DNA of 43,659 nt from CAZOWW01 sp964583765 (GTDB lineage Bacteria; Actinomycetota; Actinomycetes; Actinomycetales; Kineosporiaceae), in contig CAZOWW010000029.1 of the NCBI GenBank assembly GCA_964583765.1, forward strand, positions 1 through 43,659, given 5' to 3'. Shown in pieces: positions 33,125-41,336 of this stretch. The notes beneath the pieces are model-generated. The model made no database searches, was not told the DNA's origin, and was given only the letters and a program-made list of their open reading frames with translations. The first letter of the stretch is position 1, and every line of letters starts with the position of its first letter. A program made the translations under genes and the position numbers.

Positions 33125-33874
33125 TCAGGAGCCGACGGGACGGCGTGCCCAGGCCACCAGCCCGGTCCCGGTACCCGGGCGCAACCGCTGCAGGCGGCGG
33201 AAGGGGAGAGTGCCCAGCCACGAGATCACCCCGGACCGGGACGGCTGGACCTGGCGGGCGCTGCTGGCCGTGCGTTCCTCGGCCGAACCCTCCCCCCGGC
33301 CCGCGGCGAGGCGTCGCGCGGCGATCCGGTTGCGCACGGCCTCCAGCGGATAGGCGAGCGGCCAGCCGTAGGCCACGACCTGCGGCTCCACGAAGCCCGC
33401 GGCCCGTAACCGGTCGGCGAGCTCGTCCGGCGCGTATCGGCGCAGGTGACCGACCATCTCGTCCCACGGACCGAACCGGTCCTGCCACGCGGGCACCGAG
33501 AGCAGCAGGTGTCCCCCGGGCGCCACGGCACGGCCCCACCGCGCGAGGGCCCCCACGTCGTCCGGCAGGTGTTCGAGCACCTCGAAGGCGCAGACCAGGT
33601 CGAAGAACGACCCCGGCGTCACCGCGTCGATGTCCCCCCGGAGCACCCGGCCCCCGGCGGCGGTGATCCGTGGACCGGCCACCGCGAACGAGGTCGGATC
33701 CGGCTCGACGCCCAGGTAGTCGCACATCCGGGCGAGCCGGGTCCCCACGGCACCCTGGCCGCACCCCAGTTCCAGACACGTGGCCGGGGCGAGGGCCCTC
33801 ACCTGCCGTTGCACCAGATCCCACCGCAACCAGGCACGGGGGGCCAGCGGCGGCGGAGCGTGGACGTCACTCAT
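33125..33874 (-). CDS. Class I SAM-dependent methyltransferase
   Basis: This 249-residue protein has a Rossmann-type methyltransferase core: motif I CLELGCGQGAVG (about 34-45), then VEPDPTSF, DLVCAFEVLEHLPDDVGAL and a GGHLLLSVPAWQDRFGPWDEM region. Such UbiG/Coq3-like proteins often act on sugars, lipids or polyketides. The substrate is unknown. It starts 7 nt after the glycosyltransferase stop with CAGGAG as SD, so it probably works in the same glycoconjugate pathway. The basic C-terminal tail (RPFRR-type) may contact membrane. Confidence 0.9.
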   Translation of the reverse strand: MSDVHAPPPLAPRAWLRWDLVQRQVRALAPATCLELGCGQGAVGTRLARMCDYLGVEPDPTSFAVAGPRITAAGGRVLRGDIDAVTPGSFFDLVCAFEVLEHLPDDVGALARWGRAVAPGGHLLLSVPAWQDRFGPWDEMVGHLRRYAPDELADRLRAAGFVEPQVVAYGWPLAYPLEAVRNRIAARRLAAGRGEGSAEERTASSARQVQPSRSGVISWLGTLPFRRLQRLRPGTGTGLVAWARRPVGS

Positions 33875-33881
33875 GGTCGGT

Positions 33882-35114
33882 TCACTCCTGAGGGGGCGCG
33901 GTGTTCCCCGTCTGCGGGTCCCCGGGCCGGGTCGCCGCACCGCCCGGGTCCTGGGCATGCGGACGGCGGGGCCGCGACGGCGGCCGGGGTGCTCCGGCCG
34001 CGAGCGCGGTGCGCAACGGGACGACGACCTGCTCGGCGCCAAACGCGGCCACGGCCCGGGCCCGGGCGGCCCGCCGCAACCTGGCCAGCTCCGCCGGTTC
34101 GGCGACGAGGGCACGCAACGCCTCCGCCAGGGCCCGTGCGTCGCCCGGTGGGACCAGGACCGCGGCCTCGCCCAGGGCCGCACGCTGAGGCGCCGTGTCC
34201 GAGGTGACGACGGCGCAGCAGCAGGCGGCCCCCTGGTAGACCTTGTTGGGCACGACCCGCAACGCCTTGGCCCCGGTGCCGAAGATGCCCAGGCAGATGT
34301 CGTGCTCGGCGACGAGGTGCGGCAGTTCCTCCGCCCCGATCCAGTCGAGCCAGGTCACGCGCGGATTGCCGGCCGCCTCGGCCCGGGTCCGGGCCAGGTC
34401 CTGACCGTTGCCGACCATGGTCACGGACAGTTCCGGGAGGTCGGCCAGCAGGCCCAGGGCGGCACCGATCACCGGGGCACCCTGCAACGGCGTGAAGAGC
34501 CCGAAGAAGATCACCCGCACGGAACGGTCCCCGGGGCCGGTCCAGCCGCCCACGGCCCTTTCCCCGGCCTCGAACCAGGCCCGGGTGGCACCCACCCGCA
34601 CGACCACGGCGCGCTGGGCGGGCGAGCGGGACAACGAGGCGAGCAGCGACCGGTGCTCCGGCGTGTCGATCACCACGAGGTCCGCCGCGCGGACGGCGCC
34701 CCGATCGAGTCTCCCGAGCAGCCATGCCTTCCAGGCCTGGCTCTGCCCCCGGTCGGCCGCGGTGTCCCGCGCGAAGATCAGCTGGTCCAGCACGATCGCG
34801 GCCCGCCGGAAGAGCAGCCGGGCCAGCCGGACGTCGAAGTGGCCCAGGTAGCCGACGAGCACCGCGTCGGGGCGTTCCCGTAGATAGGCCCGCCGTCCAT
34901 GCACCGCGAGCCAGGTCCAGGTGCGCAGCACGCGGGCCGCCAGCACCGGCAGGCGCCACGGCTGGTCGAGGATCGCGACCCGCGTGGCGGTGTCCAGGCC
35001 CAAGGGTCGATTGACCTCGACGACCCGATCCCCGTGGGCCCGCAGTCCCTCCAGGAGTACCGCCACCCGCGGATGCGAGCGCGCGTCGTAGCTGCCGAAG
35101 GCGAGGATCTTCAC
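33882..35114 (-). CDS. GT-B fold glycosyltransferase (GT4-like)
   Basis: The protein has 410 residues with two Rossmann-like halves. The N-terminus MKILAFGSYDARSHPRV is typical of GT-B enzymes. The C-terminal half shows VRVIFFGLFTPLQGAPVI, LSVTMVGNGQDL, GAEELPHLVAEHDICLGIFG and VPNKVYQGAACCCAVVTSD, the nucleotide-sugar binding region of GT4-type enzymes. An unusual AACCCAVV triple Cys is present. The last 40 residues are Pro/Arg-rich. The GTG start has a GGGGAG SD. It is divergent from the LPG-synthase-like membrane gene and upstream of a methyltransferase. Confidence 0.9.
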   Translation of the reverse strand: MKILAFGSYDARSHPRVAVLLEGLRAHGDRVVEVNRPLGLDTATRVAILDQPWRLPVLAARVLRTWTWLAVHGRRAYLRERPDAVLVGYLGHFDVRLARLLFRRAAIVLDQLIFARDTAADRGQSQAWKAWLLGRLDRGAVRAADLVVIDTPEHRSLLASLSRSPAQRAVVVRVGATRAWFEAGERAVGGWTGPGDRSVRVIFFGLFTPLQGAPVIGAALGLLADLPELSVTMVGNGQDLARTRAEAAGNPRVTWLDWIGAEELPHLVAEHDICLGIFGTGAKALRVVPNKVYQGAACCCAVVTSDTAPQRAALGEAAVLVPPGDARALAEALRALVAEPAELARLRRAARARAVAAFGAEQVVVPLRTALAAGAPRPPSRPRRPHAQDPGGAATRPGDPQTGNTAPPQE

Positions 35115-35155
35115 GACACTCCCCGGCAGCGCACGCGGCTGGCTGGCACGCGCGC

Positions 35156-35183
35156 AGCCTATCGGCCCGGGGACCTGGTCGAA
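35156..35183 (-). promoter_or_regulatory. Possible promoter of the glycosyltransferase gene
   Basis: TTCGAC (35178-35183) and TAGGCT (35156-35161) on the minus strand are 16 bp apart, about 42 bp before the GTG start. The -35 match to TTGACA is partial. Confidence 0.35.
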
Positions 35184-35250
35184 CCATCCTCGGACCAGAC
35201 GAACTCCCCGCGTCCTGACCGGACGCCGGTACCCACGGGAGACGGGCGCA

Positions 35251-35290
35251 CCGACCCTGCGCAGTGCCCCCCGACCCTGCGCAGTGCCCC
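35251..35290. repeat. Perfect 20-bp tandem duplication with palindromic cores
   Basis: Two identical 20-bp units (35251-35270, 35271-35290) lie in the divergent promoter region. Each contains the 8-bp palindrome CTGCGCAG, so two palindromes sit two helical turns apart. Confidence 0.95.
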
Positions 35291-35341
35291 GCGGCCCGTA
35301 GCTGTGCCCGGCATACGGCGCCGGGCCCGTCCGCCGACGGA

Positions 35342-35347
35342 TAGGGT
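35342..35347 (+). promoter_or_regulatory. -10 box for a leaderless LPG-synthase-like transcript
   Basis: TAGGGT ends 6 nt before the GTG at 35354, predicting transcription from the first base of the gene. No SD is present. Confidence 0.5.
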
Positions 35348-35353
35348 CCTCGG

Positions 35354-36307
35354 GTGAGGCTCAGGCCGGTCCCGCTCCGCTCCCTGCTGCGGGTGGTGCT
35401 CCTGTTCGCGGCCGTGGCCGGGGCCGGATTCGCCCTGTGGGCGCAGTGGGCGCAGGTGCGGCACGCGCTCACCGGAGTGGGGCCAGGACCCCTGGCGGTC
35501 TCCACGGCGGCGGCACTCGCGGCGAATCTCGGGATGATGCTCGCCTGGCGTTCGCTGCTCGCCGACACCGGATCCCCGTTACCCCTGCGCCCCGCCGCCC
35601 GCGTGTTCTTCCTCGGACAGCTCGGCAAGTACGTGCCCGGCTCGGTGTGGTCGGTGCTGGGACAGGTGGAGCTGGCCCGCGATCTGCGGGTGCCCGCACG
35701 CAGATCGGCGGTGGCGGCGCTGCTCACCCTGGCGGTGAGTCTGGCCACGGGGATCGCGATCGCGGCCGCCACCCTGCCGGTGGCGCTCGCCGCGGACGCG
35801 GCGCGCTACCTCTGGGTGGCACCGGTCCTGCCCGCGGTCGCCGCCTGCCTGCACCCGCGGGTGCTGAACCCGCTGGTGGGACTGGCCTTCCGGCTCCTGC
35901 GCCGGCCGGCGCCCGAGCAGCGGCTCAGCGGTCGTGGCCTGCTGCGCGCCTGCGGGTGGAGCCTGGCCGCCTGGGGTTGCTACGGCCTGCACCTGACCGT
36001 GCTGGCGCAGGCGGCGGGCGGACACGGAGCAGCCCTGGCCCTGGCCGGGACGGGCGCGTTCGCCCTGGCCTGGACGGTCGGGCTCCTCGTGGTGATCGCC
36101 CCCGCGGGGGCCGGGGTGCGGGAGACCGTCATGGTCCTCTGCCTGGCGCCCTGCCTGCCCCGGGCGGCCGCGCTGGTGGTCGCCCTCGTCTCACGGCTCC
36201 TGCTGATCCTCGCCGACCTCGCCCTCGCCGCGGCCGCCGCCTGGGCGGGGCACCCGGGACGGAGAGGGACTCAGCCCAATCCGGGAGCGACCTCGACCGT
36301 CTCGTAG
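35354..36307 (+). CDS. LPG synthase TM-domain / AglD-like integral membrane protein
   Basis: This 317-residue protein has about eight TM helices. The family signatures FFLGQLGKYVPGSVWSVLGQ (about 86-105) and APAGAGVRETVMVL (about 249-262) place it with the lysylphosphatidylglycerol synthase TM region/UPF0104 proteins (AglD-like). Such proteins often accompany glycosyltransferases and may flip or assist lipid-linked sugars. Next to the divergent GT4-like gene and methyltransferase, a role in an envelope glycolipid is likely but unproven. Its 3' end overlaps the convergent DHH gene by 37 bp. Confidence 0.87.
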   Translation: MRLRPVPLRSLLRVVLLFAAVAGAGFALWAQWAQVRHALTGVGPGPLAVSTAAALAANLGMMLAWRSLLADTGSPLPLRPAARVFFLGQLGKYVPGSVWSVLGQVELARDLRVPARRSAVAALLTLAVSLATGIAIAAATLPVALAADAARYLWVAPVLPAVAACLHPRVLNPLVGLAFRLLRRPAPEQRLSGRGLLRACGWSLAAWGCYGLHLTVLAQAAGGHGAALALAGTGAFALAWTVGLLVVIAPAGAGVRETVMVLCLAPCLPRAAALVVALVSRLLLILADLALAAAAAWAGHPGRRGTQPNPGATSTVS

Positions 36308-37239
36308 GCGACCCGGTTCACCGCGTCCGCGATCTCCTGGATCACGCGTTCGGCCTGGTCGTGCGGCACCTGGCAGGTACCCGCGTTCTGGTGGCCGCCG
36401 CCGCCGTACTCGAGCATCAGCGCACCGATGTCGAAGGGCGAGCTGCGGTCCAGGATCGACTTGCCCACGGCAAGAACGGTGTTCTGCTTCTGCTTGCCCC
36501 AGATGACGTGGGCCGAGATCCGGCACTGCGGGTAGAGGGCGTAGACCATGAACCGGTTGCCTGCGTGGATCACTTCCTCGTCCCGCAGGTCCACGATCAC
36601 CAGGTCGCCCCGCACCGAGCAGACCCGGCGCAACTGGGCGGTGAACAGGTGCGACTGCTCCCGGAAGAGCTCGACGCGCTCGTGGACGTCGGGAGTGGCC
36701 AGGATGTCCTCGACCGACTCCTGCTGCAGCACCTCGTCGATGAGCTGCATCATCAGCTGGTAGTTCGAGATGCGGAAGTTGCGGAACCGGCCCAGCCCGG
36801 TGCGACTGTCCATGAGGAAGTTCAACAGGGTCCAGCCGCTGGGACGCAGGATGTCGTCCAGGGAGTACTGCGCCGAGTCGGCCTGGTCGACGGCGTGCAT
36901 GACCTCGTCCGAGACGCGCGGGAAGGCCTCGGCTCCCCCGAAGTGGTTGTAGACGACCCGGGCCGCGGACGGCGCCTCCGGATGGATCACATGGTTGGCG
37001 GCCAGTCCCCCGGTGCGCAGGCTCTCGCTGTGGTGGTGGTCGAAGACCAGATGCGCGTCGGGCGCATAGGGCAGGTTGGTCAGGATGTCCCGCGCGGTCA
37101 CCGGGACCGCACCGTCCTGGACGTCCTTGGGGTGCACGAACGTGATCTCGTCGATGAGATCGAGCGAGCGAAGCAGGACGGCGCACATCAGCCCATCGAA
37201 ATCGCTGCGTGTGACCAGTCGGAACTTCTCCGCGCTCAT
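36271..37239 (-). CDS. DHH family phosphoesterase
   Basis: The protein has 322 residues with a DHH domain, RSDFDGLMCAVLL at 11-23 and FDHHHSES around 66-73, and a C-terminal DHHA1 domain with GGGGHQNAG near 279-287. DHH/DHHA1 enzymes use Mn2+ to cleave phosphoester bonds in cyclic dinucleotides, short RNAs or polyphosphate. This subgroup, often labelled exopolyphosphatase-like, has no firmly known substrate. ATG 37239 has a strong SD (GGGAGGGG). It lies between two GGDEF genes, which hints at nucleotide-signal turnover but does not prove it. Confidence 0.9.
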   Translation of the reverse strand: MSAEKFRLVTRSDFDGLMCAVLLRSLDLIDEITFVHPKDVQDGAVPVTARDILTNLPYAPDAHLVFDHHHSESLRTGGLAANHVIHPEAPSAARVVYNHFGGAEAFPRVSDEVMHAVDQADSAQYSLDDILRPSGWTLLNFLMDSRTGLGRFRNFRISNYQLMMQLIDEVLQQESVEDILATPDVHERVELFREQSHLFTAQLRRVCSVRGDLVIVDLRDEEVIHAGNRFMVYALYPQCRISAHVIWGKQKQNTVLAVGKSILDRSSPFDIGALMLEYGGGGHQNAGTCQVPHDQAERVIQEIADAVNRVAYETVEVAPGLG

Positions 37240-37384
37240 CCGGCGTCCCCTCCCAAGTCCTCGGGGCGATCGCCCACCCTGTCTGGATCGGCCGGGGGCC
37301 ACATCTCCAGCGATCCGCCGAACGGGTGAAGCACTGCCGGACGACGGCTCGGTCGAGCCTTCCGACACCGGCCGACAGCACCGA

Positions 37385-39397
37385 TCAGCCGTGCAACCGC
37401 CACCCGGTGACCAGGGAGAGCCCGCCGTCCAGCGTCCCGACGGCGATCCGATCCCGCCCCTGCTCCTTCGCCCGGTACAGGGCCCGGTCCGCCGCGGCCA
37501 CGAGCATGTCCGGGGTGGTTCCCGGGGAGGGGTGGGTCACCGCGATGCCCACGCTCGCCGTCACCACGTCCGCCACCGGCGAGGCGTCGTGCGGGATCGC
37601 CTCGGCGGACAGCGCGGCGCGGAACCTGCGCGCCACCGTCAGGGCCGCCTGCACTCCCGCCCGCGGCAGCACGACCACGAACTCCTCCCCGCCGAACCGG
37701 CAGGCGAGATCCTCGGACCGGGTCGCGGCTCGTTCCAGGCACGAGGCGACCGCCCGCAGCGCGTCGTCCCCGAGCAGGTGTCCGTAGCGGTCGTTGTAGG
37801 CCTTGAAGACGTCCACGTCGACCATGAGCAGAGCCAGCTCACCGCCGTCCGCCACGTGTATCGCCCACTGCTTCTCGAGGTGCCGTTCCAGTGCCGTGCG
37901 GTTGGCGATCCGCGTCAGTCCGTCGCGGGCCAGGGAACGTTCGAGTTCCAGGTTGATCCGGGTCAGCTCCAGCTCGGCGTGGCGGCGGGTGCGGACCTCG
38001 TCCTCCAGCTGGCTGGTGCGCTGGGCCACCAACTCCTCGAGCTCGGCCGAGTGCTCCTCGAGCCGGCGGGTGTTGAACACCGCCTGCAGGGTCCGGCTCA
38101 GGTCGAGGCGTAGCGGTTCCACGACGGGCACCGGCCCGAACGGGTGGTCCGCGAGCAGGTGGCCGAGCACATTGTCACCGACCACGAGCATCTGGAAGCC
38201 CAGGAAGCCCTGGGCGAGCTCCCCGCGGAGGTGCGGGGGCAGGAGGTCACAGGAGGAGTAGGTGTCCTCGGGCACGGGATGCGCCGTCCCCCGCCGGTAG
38301 TCCAGGACGAGCCTGCTGGTGTGGTGCCAGGTGCCGTCGGCGTTCCGGACCGGGTCCCCCTCGTACACCGCCAGGAAGCACCGCACGAGCCCGAGCGGTT
38401 CGAGGCACGAGACCAGGGCCTCGCGGAGGTCGTCCAGGGTCCTCGAATCGATCATGGCCCTGCTCAGGCGCAGCACCGCCGCCTGGGAGGCCAGATGTGC
38501 CTGGGCGGCCTGGGCCACGATCTCCCCGGTCATGGACTCGCCCGGGCTCGATGCGCCGGGAGGTGCGGTCGTCCCCCGCACCACCACGGTGCACGGGGTG
38601 AGGGACTGCGCCGCGACCGGGTGCCCGGCCAGGCGTTCCAGGAGCAGTTCAGCGGCCGTGCGGCCCTGCTCCTGCAGGTTCTGGTCGACGGTGGTCAGGC
38701 CGGGCCAGACCAGCGAGGACAGCGGGTAGTTGTCGAAGCCGGTCACCGCGACGTCCTCGGGCACCCGCAACCCGGCTTCCTTGAGCACGTCGATGGCGGC
38801 CAGCGCGCACCAGTCGTCCGTGGTGACCACCGCGTCCATGTCCCGGCGGCGGGCGAGCAGGGCACGCATGCGCCGGTGGGTGATGTCCCGTTCGGACTCG
38901 CCGTCGATGACGAGGTCCTCGTCCATCGGCAGGTCACGTCGGGCCAGCTCCGCCCGGAATATGGCCTCGCGCTGCACGTGGTCCGGGTGGTGACGCAGCC
39001 CGCGCACCAGCACCGGCCGGCGGGCTCCGCGATCGTCCAGCAGGTGCCGCATGAGGGCGGTCATGCCCTGCCCGTTGTCGGCCCGGACGCAGATCTCCCC
39101 GGGCAGGTCCTGTCCGATGCGCACCGCCGGCAGGACCAGCTCGTGGAGCATCGCGTTGAGCGCCAGCTCGTGCTGGTCCGACAGCGAGTTCGTGGTGATC
39201 ACGCCGGCCGGGTGCAGGTGGCGGATCGCACAGGTCAACGACGACTCCAGGACCGGACCCCGCTCACAGCTGATGTGCGCGACCACGGAGTACCCCCGGG
39301 CGTGCAGCACCTGGCACATGCCGTCCAGCAACGGGGTCTGGTACGCGTCGAGCCCGGTCATGACGACGACGACCACCCGGTCCCGTACCGTCGTCAT
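37385..39397 (-). CDS. Soluble LacI-type sensor / GGDEF fusion (predicted diguanylate cyclase)
   Basis: The protein has 670 residues. Residues 1-280 match the periplasmic-binding-like sensor of LacI-family repressors (MTGLDAYQTPLLDGMCQVL, then VTTDDWCALAAIDVLKEAGLRVPEDVAVTGFDNYP and TTVDQNLQEQGRTAAELLLE), but there is no HTH, signal peptide or TM segment. Residues 290-440 form a GAF-like region, 445-490 a coiled coil, and 490-660 a GGDEF domain with GGEEF at 569-573 and an RxxD I-site (560-563). It likely couples a cytoplasmic small-molecule signal to c-di-GMP synthesis. The start is uncertain: GTG 39406 is an alternative. Confidence 0.9.
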   Translation of the reverse strand: MTTVRDRVVVVVMTGLDAYQTPLLDGMCQVLHARGYSVVAHISCERGPVLESSLTCAIRHLHPAGVITTNSLSDQHELALNAMLHELVLPAVRIGQDLPGEICVRADNGQGMTALMRHLLDDRGARRPVLVRGLRHHPDHVQREAIFRAELARRDLPMDEDLVIDGESERDITHRRMRALLARRRDMDAVVTTDDWCALAAIDVLKEAGLRVPEDVAVTGFDNYPLSSLVWPGLTTVDQNLQEQGRTAAELLLERLAGHPVAAQSLTPCTVVVRGTTAPPGASSPGESMTGEIVAQAAQAHLASQAAVLRLSRAMIDSRTLDDLREALVSCLEPLGLVRCFLAVYEGDPVRNADGTWHHTSRLVLDYRRGTAHPVPEDTYSSCDLLPPHLRGELAQGFLGFQMLVVGDNVLGHLLADHPFGPVPVVEPLRLDLSRTLQAVFNTRRLEEHSAELEELVAQRTSQLEDEVRTRRHAELELTRINLELERSLARDGLTRIANRTALERHLEKQWAIHVADGGELALLMVDVDVFKAYNDRYGHLLGDDALRAVASCLERAATRSEDLACRFGGEEFVVVLPRAGVQAALTVARRFRAALSAEAIPHDASPVADVVTASVGIAVTHPSPGTTPDMLVAAADRALYRAKEQGRDRIAVGTLDGGLSLVTGWRLHG

Positions 39398-39864
39398 GGT
39401 CACCACCGTCCCGTCACCCTCGGGTCTGGCCGCACTTCCCACTCCCGCACCGGAGGGTCATGACCCTCCCCGCGCCGACCGGGCACACCGGGAGCGCTGC
39501 CCGGGCCGGTGTGTGTGGTGCGCGAACGGGGCTCAGACCGGGGGAACGACCCGGAACGCCACCGGAAGCGTGCGGAAGCCTGCTTCGACGACCCACCCGG
39601 CCGTCTGCCGTCCGCTGCTTCGACTCCCTTGCGACACATCCACCTGCGACACGCTCCCAACGAACGACGGGACCGCACCGTCTGATCCCTGGCCACGATC
39701 GGTTGAGATCCCGACACGCTACTCCACCCGGACATCCCGCGCAGAGGCGTTCAATCGACTCGTGACCTTCGGGCCGCGCCCTCGCCCCTTCCGGGCCGCC
39801 CACCCCCTCGACGAGACGCGAAAACCCCACCCCGGGGGTCTCTCGCCCCGTCGAGGACACCCCC
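39398..39864. other. 467-bp noncoding gap upstream of the sensor/GGDEF gene
   Basis: I see no convincing gene. It holds a terminator for the beta-helix gene on the right and presumably the promoter of the sensor/GGDEF gene on the left. Base composition is slightly less GC-rich than the neighbours. TGCTTCGA and TGCGACAC each occur twice. Confidence 0.6.
39807..39855 (-). terminator. Terminator of the beta-helix lipoprotein gene
   Basis: CTCGACG/CGTCGAG form the outer 7-bp stem (39807-39813, 39849-39855). Inside, an ACCCC/GGGGT hairpin is followed on the minus strand by GGGGTTTTC. It lies about 10 nt past the stop codon. Confidence 0.6.
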
Positions 39865-41115
39865 TCAGCTCATCCGGGTGGCGGTCACGCTCGGGTGGCC
39901 GGCGCCCAGGAAGAAGACACCTGGATACCCCGCGGTCTCGAATCCCGCGCTGCGGTTCGAGCGCAGCACGGAGGAGGCGAACGCGAGGTGCCCGGTGCGG
40001 TCGTTGCTCACGAAGAAGACGGCTCCCCCGCCCTCGGTCGCCTTGTTGTGCTCGATCCGGCAGCCGGCGAAGCGCACCGTGAAGTCGTTGCCGTCGGTGT
40101 ACAGGGCACCACCACTGCCCCCGCCCGCCGTCCCCGACCGGGCGGGATTGGCGCCGTGCCCGATCGCCGCGTTGTAGCTGAAGAGACTGTTCAACACCAC
40201 CCACGAGACCCCGATACTGCTCAGCGCCCCGCCGTTCGAGCACCGGCCACCCTGTCCCGAGGCACCCCCGAAGGTGCTGTTCACGACGTAGACGGGCAGA
40301 CCCTGGTACTGGTCCAGCACCCGGATCGCCGCCCCGCCCAGGTCAGGCCCGCTGCTGTCGCACCGGTTGCGCAGGAACACCGAGTTCACGACCTTGAACC
40401 GGCCACCCCGCACGAAGATCGCACCCCCGCCCCCGCCCTCCATGGTCTCCCCCGTGGAGTTGCCGTCGGCGAAGGTGAGGTTCTGCACCGTCAGCCGCGG
40501 TGAGCTCTGGTCCTGGCAGTGGGAGGTGGTCCAGCCCTGGGCCTGGTCGCAGGTGTCCATGTACAGGATGCGGTGCTTCCCGCCACCGCTCAGGGTGACC
40601 TTGCCCCCGCCGTCCAGCACCACCACAGGACCGTGGGCGTTACGGACCTTCGCGGTGCGGGTCATGGTGATCGTCACGGGGTTCGGACCGCAGGAGAAGG
40701 AGATGATGCCGCCCGCCGCGACGGCGGCCACCACAGCGGCCGAGGTACAGCTCGCGGCCGTGCCGTGGCCGACCACCCGGGTGGGGTGCGAGGTGTCCAC
40801 CGCGGTGGCCGCGTCCGGGATCGCGGCCCCGCCGTCCGGGTTGCCGGCCCGGAACGCCGCGTGCGCTGCGGTGGTCACGGTCGTCGTCCGGGTCGTCGTC
40901 GAGGAGGCGACGGTGGTCGAGGCGGGGACGGAGCGGGTGGTCGTCGTGGGGGAAGCCGGTACCGTGGGACTCACGCCCGACGCGATGTCGCCCGTGGCCG
41001 CGGTGATGCCCGCGCCATCCCGTGCCCCCTGAGGGCTCGACCCGCAGGCGGCGAGGAGCCCCGTCCCCAGGACGAGGACGACGAGCGGGGACGACAGCCG
41101 TAGGCGAGGCGACAT
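39865..41115 (-). CDS. Lipoprotein with Thr-rich stalk and right-handed beta-helix domain
   Basis: The protein has 416 residues. A signal peptide ends in the lipobox LAAC (Cys24), so it should be lipid-anchored on the outer face of the membrane. Residues 51-82 hold about 15 Thr and 5 Ser among Pro/Val/Ala, a classic O-glycosylation-prone stalk. Residues 95-416 look like a pectate-lyase-type parallel beta-helix with repeated GGAIFVRGGRFKVVNSVFLRN, GGALYTDGNDFTV and GGGAVFFVSNDRTGH motifs, as in polymorphic outer-membrane-like adhesins. No catalytic residues could be assigned. It is probably leaderless, and divergent from a TMTC-like gene. Confidence 0.85.
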   Translation of the reverse strand: MSPRLRLSSPLVVLVLGTGLLAACGSSPQGARDGAGITAATGDIASGVSPTVPASPTTTTRSVPASTTVASSTTTRTTTVTTAAHAAFRAGNPDGGAAIPDAATAVDTSHPTRVVGHGTAASCTSAAVVAAVAAGGIISFSCGPNPVTITMTRTAKVRNAHGPVVVLDGGGKVTLSGGGKHRILYMDTCDQAQGWTTSHCQDQSSPRLTVQNLTFADGNSTGETMEGGGGGAIFVRGGRFKVVNSVFLRNRCDSSGPDLGGAAIRVLDQYQGLPVYVVNSTFGGASGQGGRCSNGGALSSIGVSWVVLNSLFSYNAAIGHGANPARSGTAGGGSGGALYTDGNDFTVRFAGCRIEHNKATEGGGAVFFVSNDRTGHLAFASSVLRSNRSAGFETAGYPGVFFLGAGHPSVTATRMS

Positions 41116-41121
41116 CCCGCC

Positions 41122-41127
41122 ACCCTA
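41122..41127 (-). promoter_or_regulatory. -10 box for a leaderless beta-helix lipoprotein transcript
   Basis: TAGGGT ends exactly 6 nt (GGCGGG) before the ATG at 41115, predicting transcription from the start codon. Confidence 0.5.
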
Positions 41128-41322
41128 GGCGCCCGTCCCCCCGCCCGGGGCGAGAATGCAGAAACCCCTCCACCGCATCAGCGATTCGCCACGCACAAAC
41201 GTCACCGCGCTCCCGGGATAGCCACGCACGGTGTCAGCGGTCCGGCTCCGTGACGGGCGGGGTGGATGTCGGAACCGCCCCTCGCCACTCCGACGGCGGG
41301 TGGGAATCCGGCTCCCTGCTGC

Positions 41323-41328
41323 TACAGT
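41323..41328 (+). promoter_or_regulatory. -10 box of the TMTC-like gene
   Basis: TACAGT lies 8 nt before the GTG at 41337. The transcript would be leaderless or have a leader of only one or two bases. Confidence 0.4.
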
Positions 41329-41336
41329 CCGGGGCC

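Noticed and set aside
39460..39765. Small plus-strand ORF in the gap before the sensor/GGDEF gene
   Set aside because: It has no SD, no -10 box at the right distance and no recognisable motif.
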